A stretch of 64,000 nt of DNA from JBBAGC01 sp964491265 (GTDB lineage: Bacteria > Spirochaetota > UBA4802 > UBA5550). The notes beneath the pieces were generated by a model. It was not told where the DNA came from. It saw only the letters and a list, made by a program, of their open reading frames with translations, and did no database searches. Each line of letters opens with the position of its first letter. The stretch's first letter is position 1. Below are positions 42,124-51,021 of the stretch, piece by piece. Location: contig CAZBFP010000002.1 of assembly GCA_964491265.1 (NCBI GenBank), positions 186,001 to 250,000 on the forward strand, in the 5' to 3' direction. A program made the position numbers and the translations under genes.

Positions 42124-42247
42124 CCAGTAATTATTCCTAAAGATATTTTTTAGTGTAATAATTCTGTTTTCATTGTCCCCGCCGCCTCCGGCGGCGGGGA
42201 CAATGGAGCATTTTATTCCAAATAAAAGTTCAGGAATTAACACTGAA
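42124..42247. repeat. GC-hairpin repeat, copy 3 (reverse orientation to copy 1)
   Basis: Core stem CATTGTCCCCGCCGCC (42171-42186), TCC loop, complement at 42190-42205, a 16-bp perfect stem. Right-arm sequence (CAGTAATTATTCCTAAAGAT) now lies on the left and the left arm, ending CAGGAATTAACACTG, lies next to the following gene's start. Confidence 0.8.
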
Positions 42248-43189
42248 ATGATACTGAAAAGCCTAAAGAAAAATCCTTCAGACAAGATCCGTGAGATTCT
42301 CTCAGGAATAAAGAGCAGTGACTTTACCAGCATAGGGGGGATATATCTTGATGAAGTTCTTAATATATTTTTTAAGCTTGAGGGTGAAATAACTGTTCCC
42401 GGGATATCAGTCAAAGAGCTCGATTATAAAACAGGGTTAACCGTTTTTGAAAATATTGTAAAGTTTGCGCCGGAATTTTTTATTAGTCACTCCTTTATGG
42501 AGAAGCGGAAACCTGCTGCAGAGGAGCATTCTCTTCAGTTTTGCAGAAAAATAGAAGGGGTAGTGATAGACTTTGTTCATGTTATAAGAATTGATTTAAG
42601 GTTTACCCCCGGTTCAGGTGTAATTGTGTCTTCCGGAAATAATGATATCTATCCTTCGTATAAATCAGACAGATTGTTCTTTAAATCACGCCTGGTTCCT
42701 GTAAAGAAAGGTTCTTTGCCGGAAAATATTGATTCAATAAAAATAAAGGATTCCGAATCAATTGAAGCTGATCAGAGGCGTTTCGTTTCAGTTATTTTTG
42801 AAGAAAAGAACAGAAGGCCCATGTCTGTGGAATTATCTAAAAGGGCAGGTTCCGGGATTTTTCCTTTCTCTGCAAATATCTATCCATTTATAACTTACGA
42901 TTATTTTACATCATGCCTCAGCCTGCCCGATCCGCTGCCGCATCGTATTGAAGAGGGGGCCCTTCTGTTTGAGCCTTTGTTCTTTTACATCAATTCTCTC
43001 TACAGGGGGATCTCCGATAGTGCTGCCAGAGGAGCAGAAGAGATTCCCGGTTCATTGACTATTGAGGGGGATAATCTTTCCTTAACAGGGGATTATGTTA
43101 ATAAATTGAATACCTTTTTTTCAAGGTATTCGATTTATACAGATGACACGCTTATGCTCCAGGGGCTCCGTAAAATCGAAACAGCTTAA
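42248..43189 (+). CDS. Hypothetical soluble protein, about 313 aa
   Basis: Translated from the ATG at 42248 (MILKSLKKNPSDKIREIL). Codons further upstream (MSPPPPAAG...) are the GC-hairpin repeat read as protein, and an ATG at 42203 is still inside that repeat. The protein is mixed alpha/beta, without signal peptide or membrane helix, and contains 'IDLRFTPGSGVIVSSGNNDIYPSYKSDRLFFK' and 'RPMSVELSKRAGSGIFPFSANIYPF'. I do not recognise it. It converges with the mcp gene 8 bp downstream, so it is isolated. Confidence 0.6.
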   Translation: MILKSLKKNPSDKIREILSGIKSSDFTSIGGIYLDEVLNIFFKLEGEITVPGISVKELDYKTGLTVFENIVKFAPEFFISHSFMEKRKPAAEEHSLQFCRKIEGVVIDFVHVIRIDLRFTPGSGVIVSSGNNDIYPSYKSDRLFFKSRLVPVKKGSLPENIDSIKIKDSESIEADQRRFVSVIFEEKNRRPMSVELSKRAGSGIFPFSANIYPFITYDYFTSCLSLPDPLPHRIEEGALLFEPLFFYINSLYRGISDSAARGAEEIPGSLTIEGDNLSLTGDYVNKLNTFFSRYSIYTDDTLMLQGLRKIETA

Positions 43190-43197
43190 TGTTTATA

Positions 43198-45099
43198 TTA
43201 TGCACCTGTGTTTACTTTAAACTGCTTCATTAATTCAAGCATCTCCTGCGCCTGGTTTGACATCTCTTCACTTGCTGATGCAGTCTCTTCAACAAGTGCA
43301 GCGTTCTGTTGTGTCATATTATCGAGTTCCATAATGGCTCTGGTTATCTGATCCATAGCAGATTTCTGCTCATCACTGGCAACAGCGATCTCCTGTATTA
43401 TCAGGGCGCTTTTTTTAGCTGCATCGGCTATCATCTGCAGCGTATTCCCTGTACTCATTACAACTTCAGTGCCGCTTTCAACTTTATCTACAGAGTCGCG
43501 AATCAGCTTTTCTATCTCCTTCGCAGCGTCACCTGACCTCTGGGCCAGATTCCTTACCTCTCCGGCAACCACGGCAAAGCCTCTCCCCTGTTCCCCTGCC
43601 CTTGCAGCCTCCACCGCAGCATTGAGGGCAAGAAGGTTGGTCTGGAAAGCAATTTCATTTATTACAGTAATAATTTCTGCTATTCTTTTACTCGATGTGT
43701 TTATTTCATTTATTGAATCTATGGCAGAGTGGGCCTGCTCGCTCCCTTCAGCCGATTTTATCGATCCCTCTTGTGTAAGTTTACTTGCGGTTCTGGAGTT
43801 TTCCGCGTTCCGTTCAACAGCTGCGCTGTTTTCTTCAATTGTTGAAGCGATCTCTTCAAGAGCAGATGCCTGCTCTGTTGTCCGCTGAGAAAGGTTCAGG
43901 TTCCCCCGGCTTATTTCATCGACTGCCTGGGCCAGGTTTTCAGAAGTAAAGATGAGCCCCGTAATGAGCTTCTCAAGGCTGTCTGCGGAGGCGTTAAGTG
44001 CGGCTGCAAGCTGTCCTATTTCATCTCTCTGTTTTATGTCGATCCTTTCGGTGAAGTCCCCTTGTGCAAGTTTTGCGGCAAAATTATTCATTGCCTGAAC
44101 AGGATTGGAAATTTTCCCTGCTATAAAAAGGCTTATAATGAGACTGGCAATAACTGCAATAATTACAACAAAAGATGCGGCATAACCCATCTTCCTTAAT
44201 GGGGCAAAAAGCATTGACTCAGATACTGTAACACAGAGTATCCACCCGGTCTGTTCAAGTTCGGTGAAGTAAATTCTCCGTGTTTCACCATTCATGGTAA
44301 TTGCAGCATTACCGCTTTTATCTTTTATTATAGTACCGCCGAGAGAAGCCAGGTTTCTGTCCGGATGTTCAGTGATTTTTTTTGTCATAACAAGGGATTT
44401 ATCGTCATATGCCAGAAACAGACCCTCCTTATCCAGAAGAAAGGCTTTCATGTCAATGTTCTCATCCTTAATTTCTGTTACAATCCGCTGTATTTCTACA
44501 ATGTCAAAGTCGCCGCTGGCAACACCAATGAGGAGACCCTGCTGATTGAAAAAGGGTGAAACAGCCGAAATCATGGTTACACCCGAAGCGTCATCAAAAA
44601 ATGGGGCAGACCAGGCAATCTCGTTCTCCTTTACTCCGGTCTTCCCGGTAAGATACCAGTCCTGTGAATGGAAATTATATTCTTCAGTTTCGTATTCTTG
44701 AGTATAAGTTATTTTATCACCATCTCTGTATACATAGGGGCCGAAAAATTTTACTGCCGGATCGTATCGGTATGGTTCAAACCATACCCCGAATCCGAAG
44801 CTGGCCTGGTTGTCGCCTGTGAAATCTCTTAATATATTCACATAGGTATTTCTTGATAATGTATTTGTGCTGCTTTGGGTAACTGAAGCAAGGGACCTCA
44901 CAATGGATGAGTGGGCTTCAAGTTTTCTCTCCATATCAGATATTACACCTTCAAGTTTGAGAGGCATTCTTTCATTAATTTCATTGTTTATGATGTAGTA
45001 GGTTATAACAAAGGATGTTATAGATATTGCAGCTATTACAGTAACAACAAGGGCAAGTATATAGGCCATTGTTTTAAATTTAAATGAGTGTATATTCAT
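43198..45099 (-). CDS. Methyl-accepting chemotaxis protein with Cache-type sensor
   Basis: 633 residues. TM1 is at about 10-33 (AYILALVVTVIAAISITSFV). The periplasmic part, 34-300, is a double-Cache-like sensor (FGFGVWFEPYRYDPAVKFFG, DWYLTGKTG, SGVTMISAVSPFFNQ, 'GDFDIVEIQRIV'). TM2 is at about 307-330, HAMP at about 332-385 (NPVQAMNNFAAKLAQGDF), and the signalling hairpin at 400-610 with EIAFQTNLLALNAAVEAARA. The C-terminus (MKQFKVNTGA) lacks a CheR-binding pentapeptide. Ligand unknown; Cache sensors often read small organic molecules. Follows cheW on the same strand. Confidence 0.95.
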   Translation of the reverse strand: MNIHSFKFKTMAYILALVVTVIAAISITSFVITYYIINNEINERMPLKLEGVISDMERKLEAHSSIVRSLASVTQSSTNTLSRNTYVNILRDFTGDNQASFGFGVWFEPYRYDPAVKFFGPYVYRDGDKITYTQEYETEEYNFHSQDWYLTGKTGVKENEIAWSAPFFDDASGVTMISAVSPFFNQQGLLIGVASGDFDIVEIQRIVTEIKDENIDMKAFLLDKEGLFLAYDDKSLVMTKKITEHPDRNLASLGGTIIKDKSGNAAITMNGETRRIYFTELEQTGWILCVTVSESMLFAPLRKMGYAASFVVIIAVIASLIISLFIAGKISNPVQAMNNFAAKLAQGDFTERIDIKQRDEIGQLAAALNASADSLEKLITGLIFTSENLAQAVDEISRGNLNLSQRTTEQASALEEIASTIEENSAAVERNAENSRTASKLTQEGSIKSAEGSEQAHSAIDSINEINTSSKRIAEIITVINEIAFQTNLLALNAAVEAARAGEQGRGFAVVAGEVRNLAQRSGDAAKEIEKLIRDSVDKVESGTEVVMSTGNTLQMIADAAKKSALIIQEIAVASDEQKSAMDQITRAIMELDNMTQQNAALVEETASASEEMSNQAQEMLELMKQFKVNTGA

Positions 45100-45143
45100 G
45101 ATTTTTTCCTTTTTATTAAGAGCTTTATATTTTTATTCATATT

Positions 45144-45647
45144 TCAGCTTTCCATATCCAGGTCAGAGAGCACTTCAATATCCTTTGCAGTGAGCATTAT
45201 TTCAGGATTCAGGATTATAATAAGATTATCCTCTTTGTTGAGGACACCCTTAATTATCTCCTTGTTGATGCTCACATGAAAGTTGGGAACCTCCTGAAGC
45301 TGGGCTGATGCGGAAATTACATCTGAAACTGAGTCTACTATGACCCCCACAAGCGATTCTTTGTGCTCAAGTATAAGGATTACAGTAAAGGAATCGTATT
45401 CTCTCTCCTCCAGATTGAATTTAAGGCGGAGATCTATGACCGGTACAACTATTCCTCTTAAATTTATTACCCCCTTCATATAATGTGCCGCATTCGGGAC
45501 TGATGTAATGTTTGTCATCCCTACAATCTCTTTAACTTTCAGCACCTCAATACCGTAGGTTTCATCGTTTATAAGAAACGTAACATACTGCTGGGAGCTG
45601 TTTGCAAGAGTATTGTCTATGTTACCGTAGGTTGTATTCGCGGACAT
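45144..45647 (-). CDS. cheW: Chemotaxis adaptor CheW
   Basis: 167 residues, one CheW domain: QYVTFLINDETYGIEVLKVK, then NITSVPNAAHYMKGVINLRG, VVPVIDLRLKFNL and 'GVIVDSVSDVISASAQL'. It couples receptors to the CheA kinase. Strong Shine-Dalgarno GGAGGA. The receptor gene is 45 bp downstream. CheA itself is not in the window. Confidence 0.94.
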   Translation of the reverse strand: MSANTTYGNIDNTLANSSQQYVTFLINDETYGIEVLKVKEIVGMTNITSVPNAAHYMKGVINLRGIVVPVIDLRLKFNLEEREYDSFTVILILEHKESLVGVIVDSVSDVISASAQLQEVPNFHVSINKEIIKGVLNKEDNLIIILNPEIMLTAKDIEVLSDLDMES

Positions 45648-45947
45648 GATTTTCCTCCATTAATTAAAGTACATATAATAAACGTCATTTTAAGGTATAA
45701 GTCAATAACTGAATGGTCTCTGATAAATGTTTTTTTAGAAAACGGGACAGGTTGTAGAATAGGGCTTTTGTAATTAAACAGGTCTGAGCCGGTAAATTTA
45801 AAATCTGAAAAAGATTTATAAATAAGGTGACACCCTCTTTTGAATTTGATATATTTAATAGAGCGGTGATAAATTATTTAGTCACATTAGAGTGTTTTGA
45901 CAGAATAAGATGATTCTCCCCTCTATTCCCGGGGATTGAGGTGTTTT

Positions 45948-46847
45948 ATGAAAATAGCAGTTGCAGGCGGACTCGGTTTTACAGGGACTTATATTGTGCC
46001 TCAGCTTATTTCTGCAGGTCATGATGTAACTGTATTTGACAGCAGGAATGAATCTGACTTTAATTTTGAGGGAGCCTGCTATGTAAGGGCTGATCTTATG
46101 AAAGAGGGCTCATGGCAGAAGTTTATTGCTGACAATGAGGTTATAATCAATCTGGCAGGGGTCAATATTTTTCAGCGCTGGAGTGACAAAAAGAAGAAGC
46201 TCCTTTACGACAGCAGGATAAAAACAACAATGAATATTGTTGGCACTCTCCCTCAAGGGGGTGAGGTAAAACTTCTAATTAATGCTTCAGCAACAGGTAT
46301 TTACGGATTCCATAAGGATGAAATAATCGATGAATCCGCCCCGGCCGGAAAAGACTTTCTCGCAGGGATATGCATGGACTGGGAGAAAGAGGCGTTAAAG
46401 GCTGAGGGTAAGGGTGTCCGTGTGGTTATTCTCAGGTTCGGCACAGTATTCGGAAGAGATGGCGGTGCCTTCCCGGAACTGAAAAAGAATTTCCGCATGT
46501 TAATGGGAGCAAGGCTTGGATCAGGGAAGCAGTGGTTCCCATGGATACATATTGAAGATCTGGCCCGTATTGTTGCTGCGGCTTTTGAAGATGAATCTAT
46601 GAAAGGGCCATATAATTGTACTGCACCCGGGATTGTAACTAATCGCGATTTAACTAAAATCATGAGTGAGGTAACAGGACGGCCGGTGGTTATCCCTTTT
46701 GTTCCCGGTATTGCTTTGAGGCTTATTCTGGGAGAATTTGGAGGAGTTATTGTAAAAGGGCAGAGAGCTGTACCTGCAAAACTGGAGGGCCAGGGTTTTA
46801 ATTTCAGATTCCCTGAACTAAAAGCTGCACTTGAGGATTTAATGTAA
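45948..46847 (+). CDS. TIGR01777 family NAD-dependent epimerase-like protein
   Basis: 299 residues from ATG (MKIAVAGGLGFTG) with GAGGTG four bases upstream; a TTG at 45936 is rejected. NAD-binding GGLGFTGTYIV (7-17), 'NLAGVNIFQRWSDKKKKLLYDSRI', NASATGIYG, LRFGTVFGRDGGAFP, WFPWIHIEDLARIV. The family is SulA/YfcH-like with unknown substrate. It is followed immediately by a TIGR02206 membrane protein. The 288-bp gap upstream (45648-45935) shows no gene. Confidence 0.88.
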   Translation: MKIAVAGGLGFTGTYIVPQLISAGHDVTVFDSRNESDFNFEGACYVRADLMKEGSWQKFIADNEVIINLAGVNIFQRWSDKKKKLLYDSRIKTTMNIVGTLPQGGEVKLLINASATGIYGFHKDEIIDESAPAGKDFLAGICMDWEKEALKAEGKGVRVVILRFGTVFGRDGGAFPELKKNFRMLMGARLGSGKQWFPWIHIEDLARIVAAAFEDESMKGPYNCTAPGIVTNRDLTKIMSEVTGRPVVIPFVPGIALRLILGEFGGVIVKGQRAVPAKLEGQGFNFRFPELKAALEDLM

Positions 46848-46848
46848 A

Positions 46849-47535
46849 GTGACTCCTGTGAAATTTGAAGTTTACGGTACTTCCCATATTACAGCTCTGA
46901 CCCTCACAGCTCTGTTTGTTTTATTCATTGTATTAATCGGCAGAAGGCTTTCTGGGAAAGGGGCTGATACAGCATTATCTTTAATTATTGTTATGGTTAT
47001 CCTGTCAGGTATGGGGCTTAAATTCGGTTATAACTGGTACAACGGCAAGCCGTCATACCCTATGCAGCTCTGTGACTGGGCAGCAATTCTTATGGTATAT
47101 GTTCTCATTTTCCCGGATAATAGAGTCTTTGAGCCGGCTTATTTCTGGGGTCTTGGGGGGACTTTTCAGGCTTTAATTACACCTGATGTGAAACTCGATT
47201 TTCCCGATATTAAGTTTTTTACATTTTTTCTTCTTCACTGCGGGGTTGTAGCAGGTGTTTTTTACGCAATCTTTGTAAAAAGGCTTGCTGTTTCAGCTGG
47301 CGGGGTGAAAAGAGTATTTATAATATCGCAGCTATATATTGCTGCTGCAATAATTGTTAATTATATAACAGGTTCAAATTACGGGTATCTTTCGAAAAAG
47401 CCTTCATCAGCATCTCTGCTCGATTTTTTAGGGCCCTGGCCCTATTATATTATTGGGATAGAGGTTATAGGTTTACTCGTATTCGTAATTTTATATACCC
47501 CTTTTTTTATATCGCAGAGGAGGGGGGAGGTGTAG
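46849..47535 (+). CDS. TIGR02206 family membrane protein (YwaF-like)
   Basis: 228 residues, GTG start 1 bp after the epimerase gene. Six or seven membrane helices. Family features: FEVYGTSHITALTLTALFVL, 'NGKPSYPMQLCDWAAILMVY', YFWGLGGTFQALITPD, FFLLHCGVVAGVFYAIF and NYITGSNYGYLSKKP. Function unknown. The short spacing suggests co-expression with the epimerase-like gene. Confidence 0.82.
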   Translation: MTPVKFEVYGTSHITALTLTALFVLFIVLIGRRLSGKGADTALSLIIVMVILSGMGLKFGYNWYNGKPSYPMQLCDWAAILMVYVLIFPDNRVFEPAYFWGLGGTFQALITPDVKLDFPDIKFFTFFLLHCGVVAGVFYAIFVKRLAVSAGGVKRVFIISQLYIAAAIIVNYITGSNYGYLSKKPSSASLLDFLGPWPYYIIGIEVIGLLVFVILYTPFFISQRRGEV

Positions 47536-47742
47536 GTTCAGGGGGATCAATTTTATTTCATCTCCAGGCTCATCCTGTTTTTAAGCAGGAAATTAATATT
47601 GACAAATGAAGCCCTTTTTTTAGGGTATTCCTTTAATTTCAGTAAAATAAGAAAGTTGTGCTGTTATAATTTTTTATTTTTAATAAATTGAAATCGAGTA
47701 TTGTAATAATACAGAAAATAAATTGTAAAAGAGGTAACTCCG

Positions 47743-47901
47743 ATGAAAAGGACATTTCAGCCAAGCAAGTTAAAAAGAAACCGGAAACATGGATTTAGAG
47801 CCAGGATGGCAACAGCTGAAGGTAGAAAAGTTCTCATGAGAAGAAGAAGGAAAGGGAGACATCAGTTAACTGTATCTGACGAGAAGAGGATGCCGAAATA
47901 G
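47743..47901 (+). CDS. rpmH: 50S ribosomal protein L34
   Basis: A 52-residue, strongly basic protein: MKRTFQPSKLKRNRKHGFRA, then MATAEGRKVLMRRRRKGRHQ and a KRMPK end. This is the full L34 consensus. Start ATG follows AAGAGGTAA. First gene of the ribosome-maturation/membrane-insertion cluster; dnaA, often upstream of rpmH, is not here. An AT-rich stretch of about 200 bp precedes it, with TATAAT at 47665 as a possible -10. Confidence 0.97.
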   Translation: MKRTFQPSKLKRNRKHGFRARMATAEGRKVLMRRRRKGRHQLTVSDEKRMPK

Positions 47902-47929
47902 GGCTGAAGATCAGTAAATAATAGATGCT

Positions 47930-48304
47930 GTGAAGAGGGTTAATTCACTTAAGGGAAGGAAGATTTTTCAGGAAGTATTCCAGAATGGGAGAAAGAGCAG
48001 AAGATCGGGGATAACAGTTTTTGTTCTAAAAGATAAGCGGGAAATAATAGGCGAAGATCAGTCAGAAAAGAGGGATGTGAAAATAGGAATTTCAGTAGGC
48101 AGATATTACGGCAATGCCTGTAAAAGGAATTTGATGAAGAGAAGAATTCGAGCTGTATGTAATGAACTGATTGATCGTATCAATAATGAATTTTTAATAA
48201 TTATTAAACCCGGTTCCGGCTCAGAGAAATTGAGTTTTGAGGATCTGAAGTTTGAAATTGGTGCTATTTTTAGAAATACCGGGGTAATTGATGGAAGTGG
48301 TTAG
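47930..48304 (+). CDS. rnpA: Ribonuclease P protein component
   Basis: 124 residues, GTG start. N-terminal KRVNSLKGRKIFQEVFQNGR and the conserved 'GISVGRYYGNACKRNLMKRR' with the RNxxKRRxR helix that binds RNase P RNA for tRNA 5' maturation. It lies 28 bp after rpmH and overlaps yidD by 14 bp. The 'IIGEDQSEKRD' loop is longer than usual but not disruptive. Confidence 0.94.
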   Translation: MKRVNSLKGRKIFQEVFQNGRKSRRSGITVFVLKDKREIIGEDQSEKRDVKIGISVGRYYGNACKRNLMKRRIRAVCNELIDRINNEFLIIIKPGSGSEKLSFEDLKFEIGAIFRNTGVIDGSG

Positions 48305-48563
48305 AATAATAATCGGTAAAACCGGCCTTATTTTTTCCGGGATTGCTGTTTTTATAATAAAATTGTATAAAATATTTATATCACCACTATTGCCGCCGGC
48401 ATGCAGGTATTATCCCACATGTTCCACATATTCTATTCAGGCCCTGCAGAAGCACGGTCTGTTCAGGGGAGGATATCTTTCAGCAAAAAGGATTTTATCC
48501 TGCAGTCCCCTGGGGAAAGGCGGGTTTGATCCTGTGCCCGAAGAATTTTATCTCTGGAAATAG
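48291..48563 (+). CDS. yidD: Membrane protein insertion efficiency factor YidD
   Basis: 90 residues: amphipathic N-terminal helix, then ISPLLPPACRYYPTCSTYSI, then 'RILSCSPLGKGGFDPVPEEF', the family's full signature with three conserved Cys. Start ATG overlaps the end of rnpA; a TTG one codon earlier is less likely. A small peripheral inner-membrane protein that assists YidC. Confidence 0.95.
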   Translation: MEVVRIIIGKTGLIFSGIAVFIIKLYKIFISPLLPPACRYYPTCSTYSIQALQKHGLFRGGYLSAKRILSCSPLGKGGFDPVPEEFYLWK

Positions 48564-48671
48564 TATAGTTTTTTAGTTTTTATCCCCTTACTTCCCCTCA
48601 TACCCCAGTGCCGCAGCATCTGCGAGTAGTTGTATATTTATAAAATTAATGAGCAGCAAAAGGATTGTAAT

Positions 48672-50333
48672 ATGGAAAAGAGAACCTTACTTGCAGTAGT
48701 TCTGACTATGATAGTATGGGTGGGCTGGTTCTGGTTTTTTGTGCCTGAGCCGGAAATACCGCAAGATACCGCTCAGGTAGTCCAGAAAGAACAGAAAAAG
48801 GAGAGTTCTGTCACAAAAGAAGTGACAACAGAAAGGACTGTCAGTGCAGGGAGTTATGTAACTGTTTCAGGAAATATTAAAGAGCAGTCTATTGCATTTA
48901 AAACGGATATATTTAAATTTGAACTGACTAACAAAGGGGCGTCAATAAAGAGAGTAAATTATATACAGAGAGACGCTGATTTAACATTTGATGAAAAGCT
49001 TTTTAATTCAAAGGGTGAATTTGATTTTTCAGTAAGTTTCAGTGAAGATGAGTTTTTAAAAGGGAGCGATCTGGAAAATGTTGTCTGGGATTTCCGGAAA
49101 GAGAAGAGCGACACAATAAAATTTTTTACTGATGTTGTTATGAACGGGCAGCCCTTAAGAATAGAAAAAATCTATACTTTTACAGATAAGGGATATGATT
49201 TTAATGTGGAGTACAGGTTTGTTAATATCGGGAGGAAACAGGTAACGTTTAAGGACGGGATTGCCATATTCTCCCCCTCCGATATTCTTGGACCAAGACT
49301 TGATTACAGGAATAACTTCAATAACATGACTGGTATTTATTCTGTGGATGGGAGTTATGAAAAAAACACCAAGGGTGGAGGATTTTTCTCCAAAGCGGGT
49401 GAAACAAAGAAAGATTCCGGCTCAATTGACTACACGGGTATAATGAGCAGATATTTTCTTCTCATCATGAAGCCGCAGGGATTTACAGGAACAGGAACCA
49501 TTTTTGATAACAGGCAGGGAACCGGATGCAGAACCGGTATGTTTGTGGATATGAGAGATATCGCGCCGGGAACAGAGGTGTCCAGGCCTTTTAGGATATA
49601 TCTGGGGGAAAAAAATAAGGATCTTCTCAGGGCTATTGATCCAATACTTGTTGATGCATCGGATGTGAGTACAATAATTGAGCCTATCAGGTATTTTGTT
49701 ATCTGGGCGCTGATGAATATTAATAAACTTTTCGGTAATCTCGGCCTTTCCCTGGTTGTATTTTCTATACTAACCAAGATAGTATTTATGCCGCTTACTA
49801 AAAAATCAACAGATTCAATGAAAAAAATGCAGGATCTGAGCCCCCAGCTTAAGAAACTTCAGGAGAAGCATAAGGATAAACCTGATGTTCTTCAGAGGGA
49901 GACAATGAAGCTTTATAAGGATAACAATGTCAATCCTCTTGGCGGTTGTCTGCCGCTGCTGCTTCAGATGCCATTCTTTTTCGCGCTATACAGCGCCCTG
50001 ATTAACTCTTTCGATTTATGGAATGCTCCATTTATATTATGGATACAGGATCTTTCAATGCCTGACACTCTTCTCACTGTTTCAGGTTTTGATATAAATA
50101 TTCTTCCGCTCCTCATGATAGTGTCTACTATTATTCAGCAGAGACAGACAATGAGCGAAGCGGCAACTCAGCAGCAGAAAATGCTTATGTACATGATGCC
50201 TGTGATTCTGTTATTCATATTCTGGACTATGCCCTCAGGACTGGTTCTTTACTGGTTTCTGCAGAATCTTTACCAGATTTTACATCAGTATGTAGTTAAC
50301 CATTTAGGAGAAAGAAAGAAGAGAGCAGCTTAA
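48672..50333 (+). CDS. yidC: Membrane protein insertase YidC (Oxa1 family)
   Basis: 553 residues from the ATG of MEKRTLLAVVLTM with AAGGA upstream; an in-frame TTG at 48630 is rejected. TM1 is at 4-24, the periplasmic beta domain at about 70-330, and the conserved 5-helix insertase core from about 350: LSLVVFSILTKIVFMPLTKK, QDLSPQLKKLQEKHKD, 'LGGCLPLLLQMPFFFALYSA', SGLVLYWFLQNLYQILHQY. The large periplasmic domain is of the Gram-negative type, which supports an outer-membrane-bearing host. Confidence 0.97.
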   Translation: MEKRTLLAVVLTMIVWVGWFWFFVPEPEIPQDTAQVVQKEQKKESSVTKEVTTERTVSAGSYVTVSGNIKEQSIAFKTDIFKFELTNKGASIKRVNYIQRDADLTFDEKLFNSKGEFDFSVSFSEDEFLKGSDLENVVWDFRKEKSDTIKFFTDVVMNGQPLRIEKIYTFTDKGYDFNVEYRFVNIGRKQVTFKDGIAIFSPSDILGPRLDYRNNFNNMTGIYSVDGSYEKNTKGGGFFSKAGETKKDSGSIDYTGIMSRYFLLIMKPQGFTGTGTIFDNRQGTGCRTGMFVDMRDIAPGTEVSRPFRIYLGEKNKDLLRAIDPILVDASDVSTIIEPIRYFVIWALMNINKLFGNLGLSLVVFSILTKIVFMPLTKKSTDSMKKMQDLSPQLKKLQEKHKDKPDVLQRETMKLYKDNNVNPLGGCLPLLLQMPFFFALYSALINSFDLWNAPFILWIQDLSMPDTLLTVSGFDINILPLLMIVSTIIQQRQTMSEAATQQQKMLMYMMPVILLFIFWTMPSGLVLYWFLQNLYQILHQYVVNHLGERKKRAA

Positions 50334-50375
50334 ATGTTAAATATATGAAATAATAGAGGATTCAGGAGGCTATAA

Positions 50376-51020
50376 ATGAAGGTTATAGAGGCTGAAGGAC
50401 GGACATCTGATGATGCAACTAAAAAGGCCCTGGCCGAGCTGGGAATAAGAGACGCTTCCAAGGTAAACGTGGAGATAATAGATCCGGGTAAAAGCGGAAT
50501 ATTCGGTTTCGGAGTGTCAAGACCGGCTAAGGTAAGAATATATTATAATGAGCAGAATGATGATGTGGGGGGAAAAGTAAGGGAAATGCTTACAAACCTC
50601 CTTGTAAAAATGGATATGGAAGGGAGCATTAAAGACATAAAAGAGGGTGAATCAAAGGTTTATGTTGAGCTGAAAAGCAAGGACAGCTCCGGTTTAATTA
50701 TAGGGAAAAAAGGTAAAACACTTGAGGCGCTTCAGTTTATGATAAATCTTATGATAAACAATGCCACAGGGAGTGAAAAAAAGATTATTCTGGATATAGA
50801 GGAGTACAGGGAGAAGAGAGAGAAGGCGCTTAAAAAAATGTCGAGAGATATGGCCTTTAAGGTTATCAAATCGGGTAGACCTATGACCCTTGAACCTATG
50901 AACCCTTTTGAACGAAGGCTTATCCATCTTTCCCTTCAGAATGATAAACGTGTGACAACAAAAAGTGAAGGGCAGGGAATATACCGTAAAATTAAGATAT
51001 CCCCGTCAAATAGAAAATAA
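50376..51020 (+). CDS. jag: Jag/KhpB RNA-binding protein (Jag_N, KH, R3H)
   Basis: 214 residues. Jag_N domain (1-50: EAEGRTSDDATKKALAELGI...GIFGFG), KH domain at about 75-150 with GLIIGKKGKTLEALQFMINL, and R3H at about 150-210 with RPMTLEPMNPFERRLIHLSL. Strong Shine-Dalgarno AGGAGG. Immediately follows yidC, as in most genomes. It binds RNA, probably with KhpA, and influences cell-envelope functions. Confidence 0.93.
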   Translation: MKVIEAEGRTSDDATKKALAELGIRDASKVNVEIIDPGKSGIFGFGVSRPAKVRIYYNEQNDDVGGKVREMLTNLLVKMDMEGSIKDIKEGESKVYVELKSKDSSGLIIGKKGKTLEALQFMINLMINNATGSEKKIILDIEEYREKREKALKKMSRDMAFKVIKSGRPMTLEPMNPFERRLIHLSLQNDKRVTTKSEGQGIYRKIKISPSNRK

Positions 51021-51021
51021 A

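Noticed and set aside
42173..42247. N-terminal extension (MSPPPPAAG...) of the hypothetical protein at 42248
   Set aside because: It is the GC-hairpin core read as Pro/Ala codons; no Shine-Dalgarno.
43469..43888. 139-codon plus-strand ORF in the MCP signalling domain
   Set aside because: Antisense shadow; Ala/Ser-rich because the receptor coil is Ala/Glu-rich.
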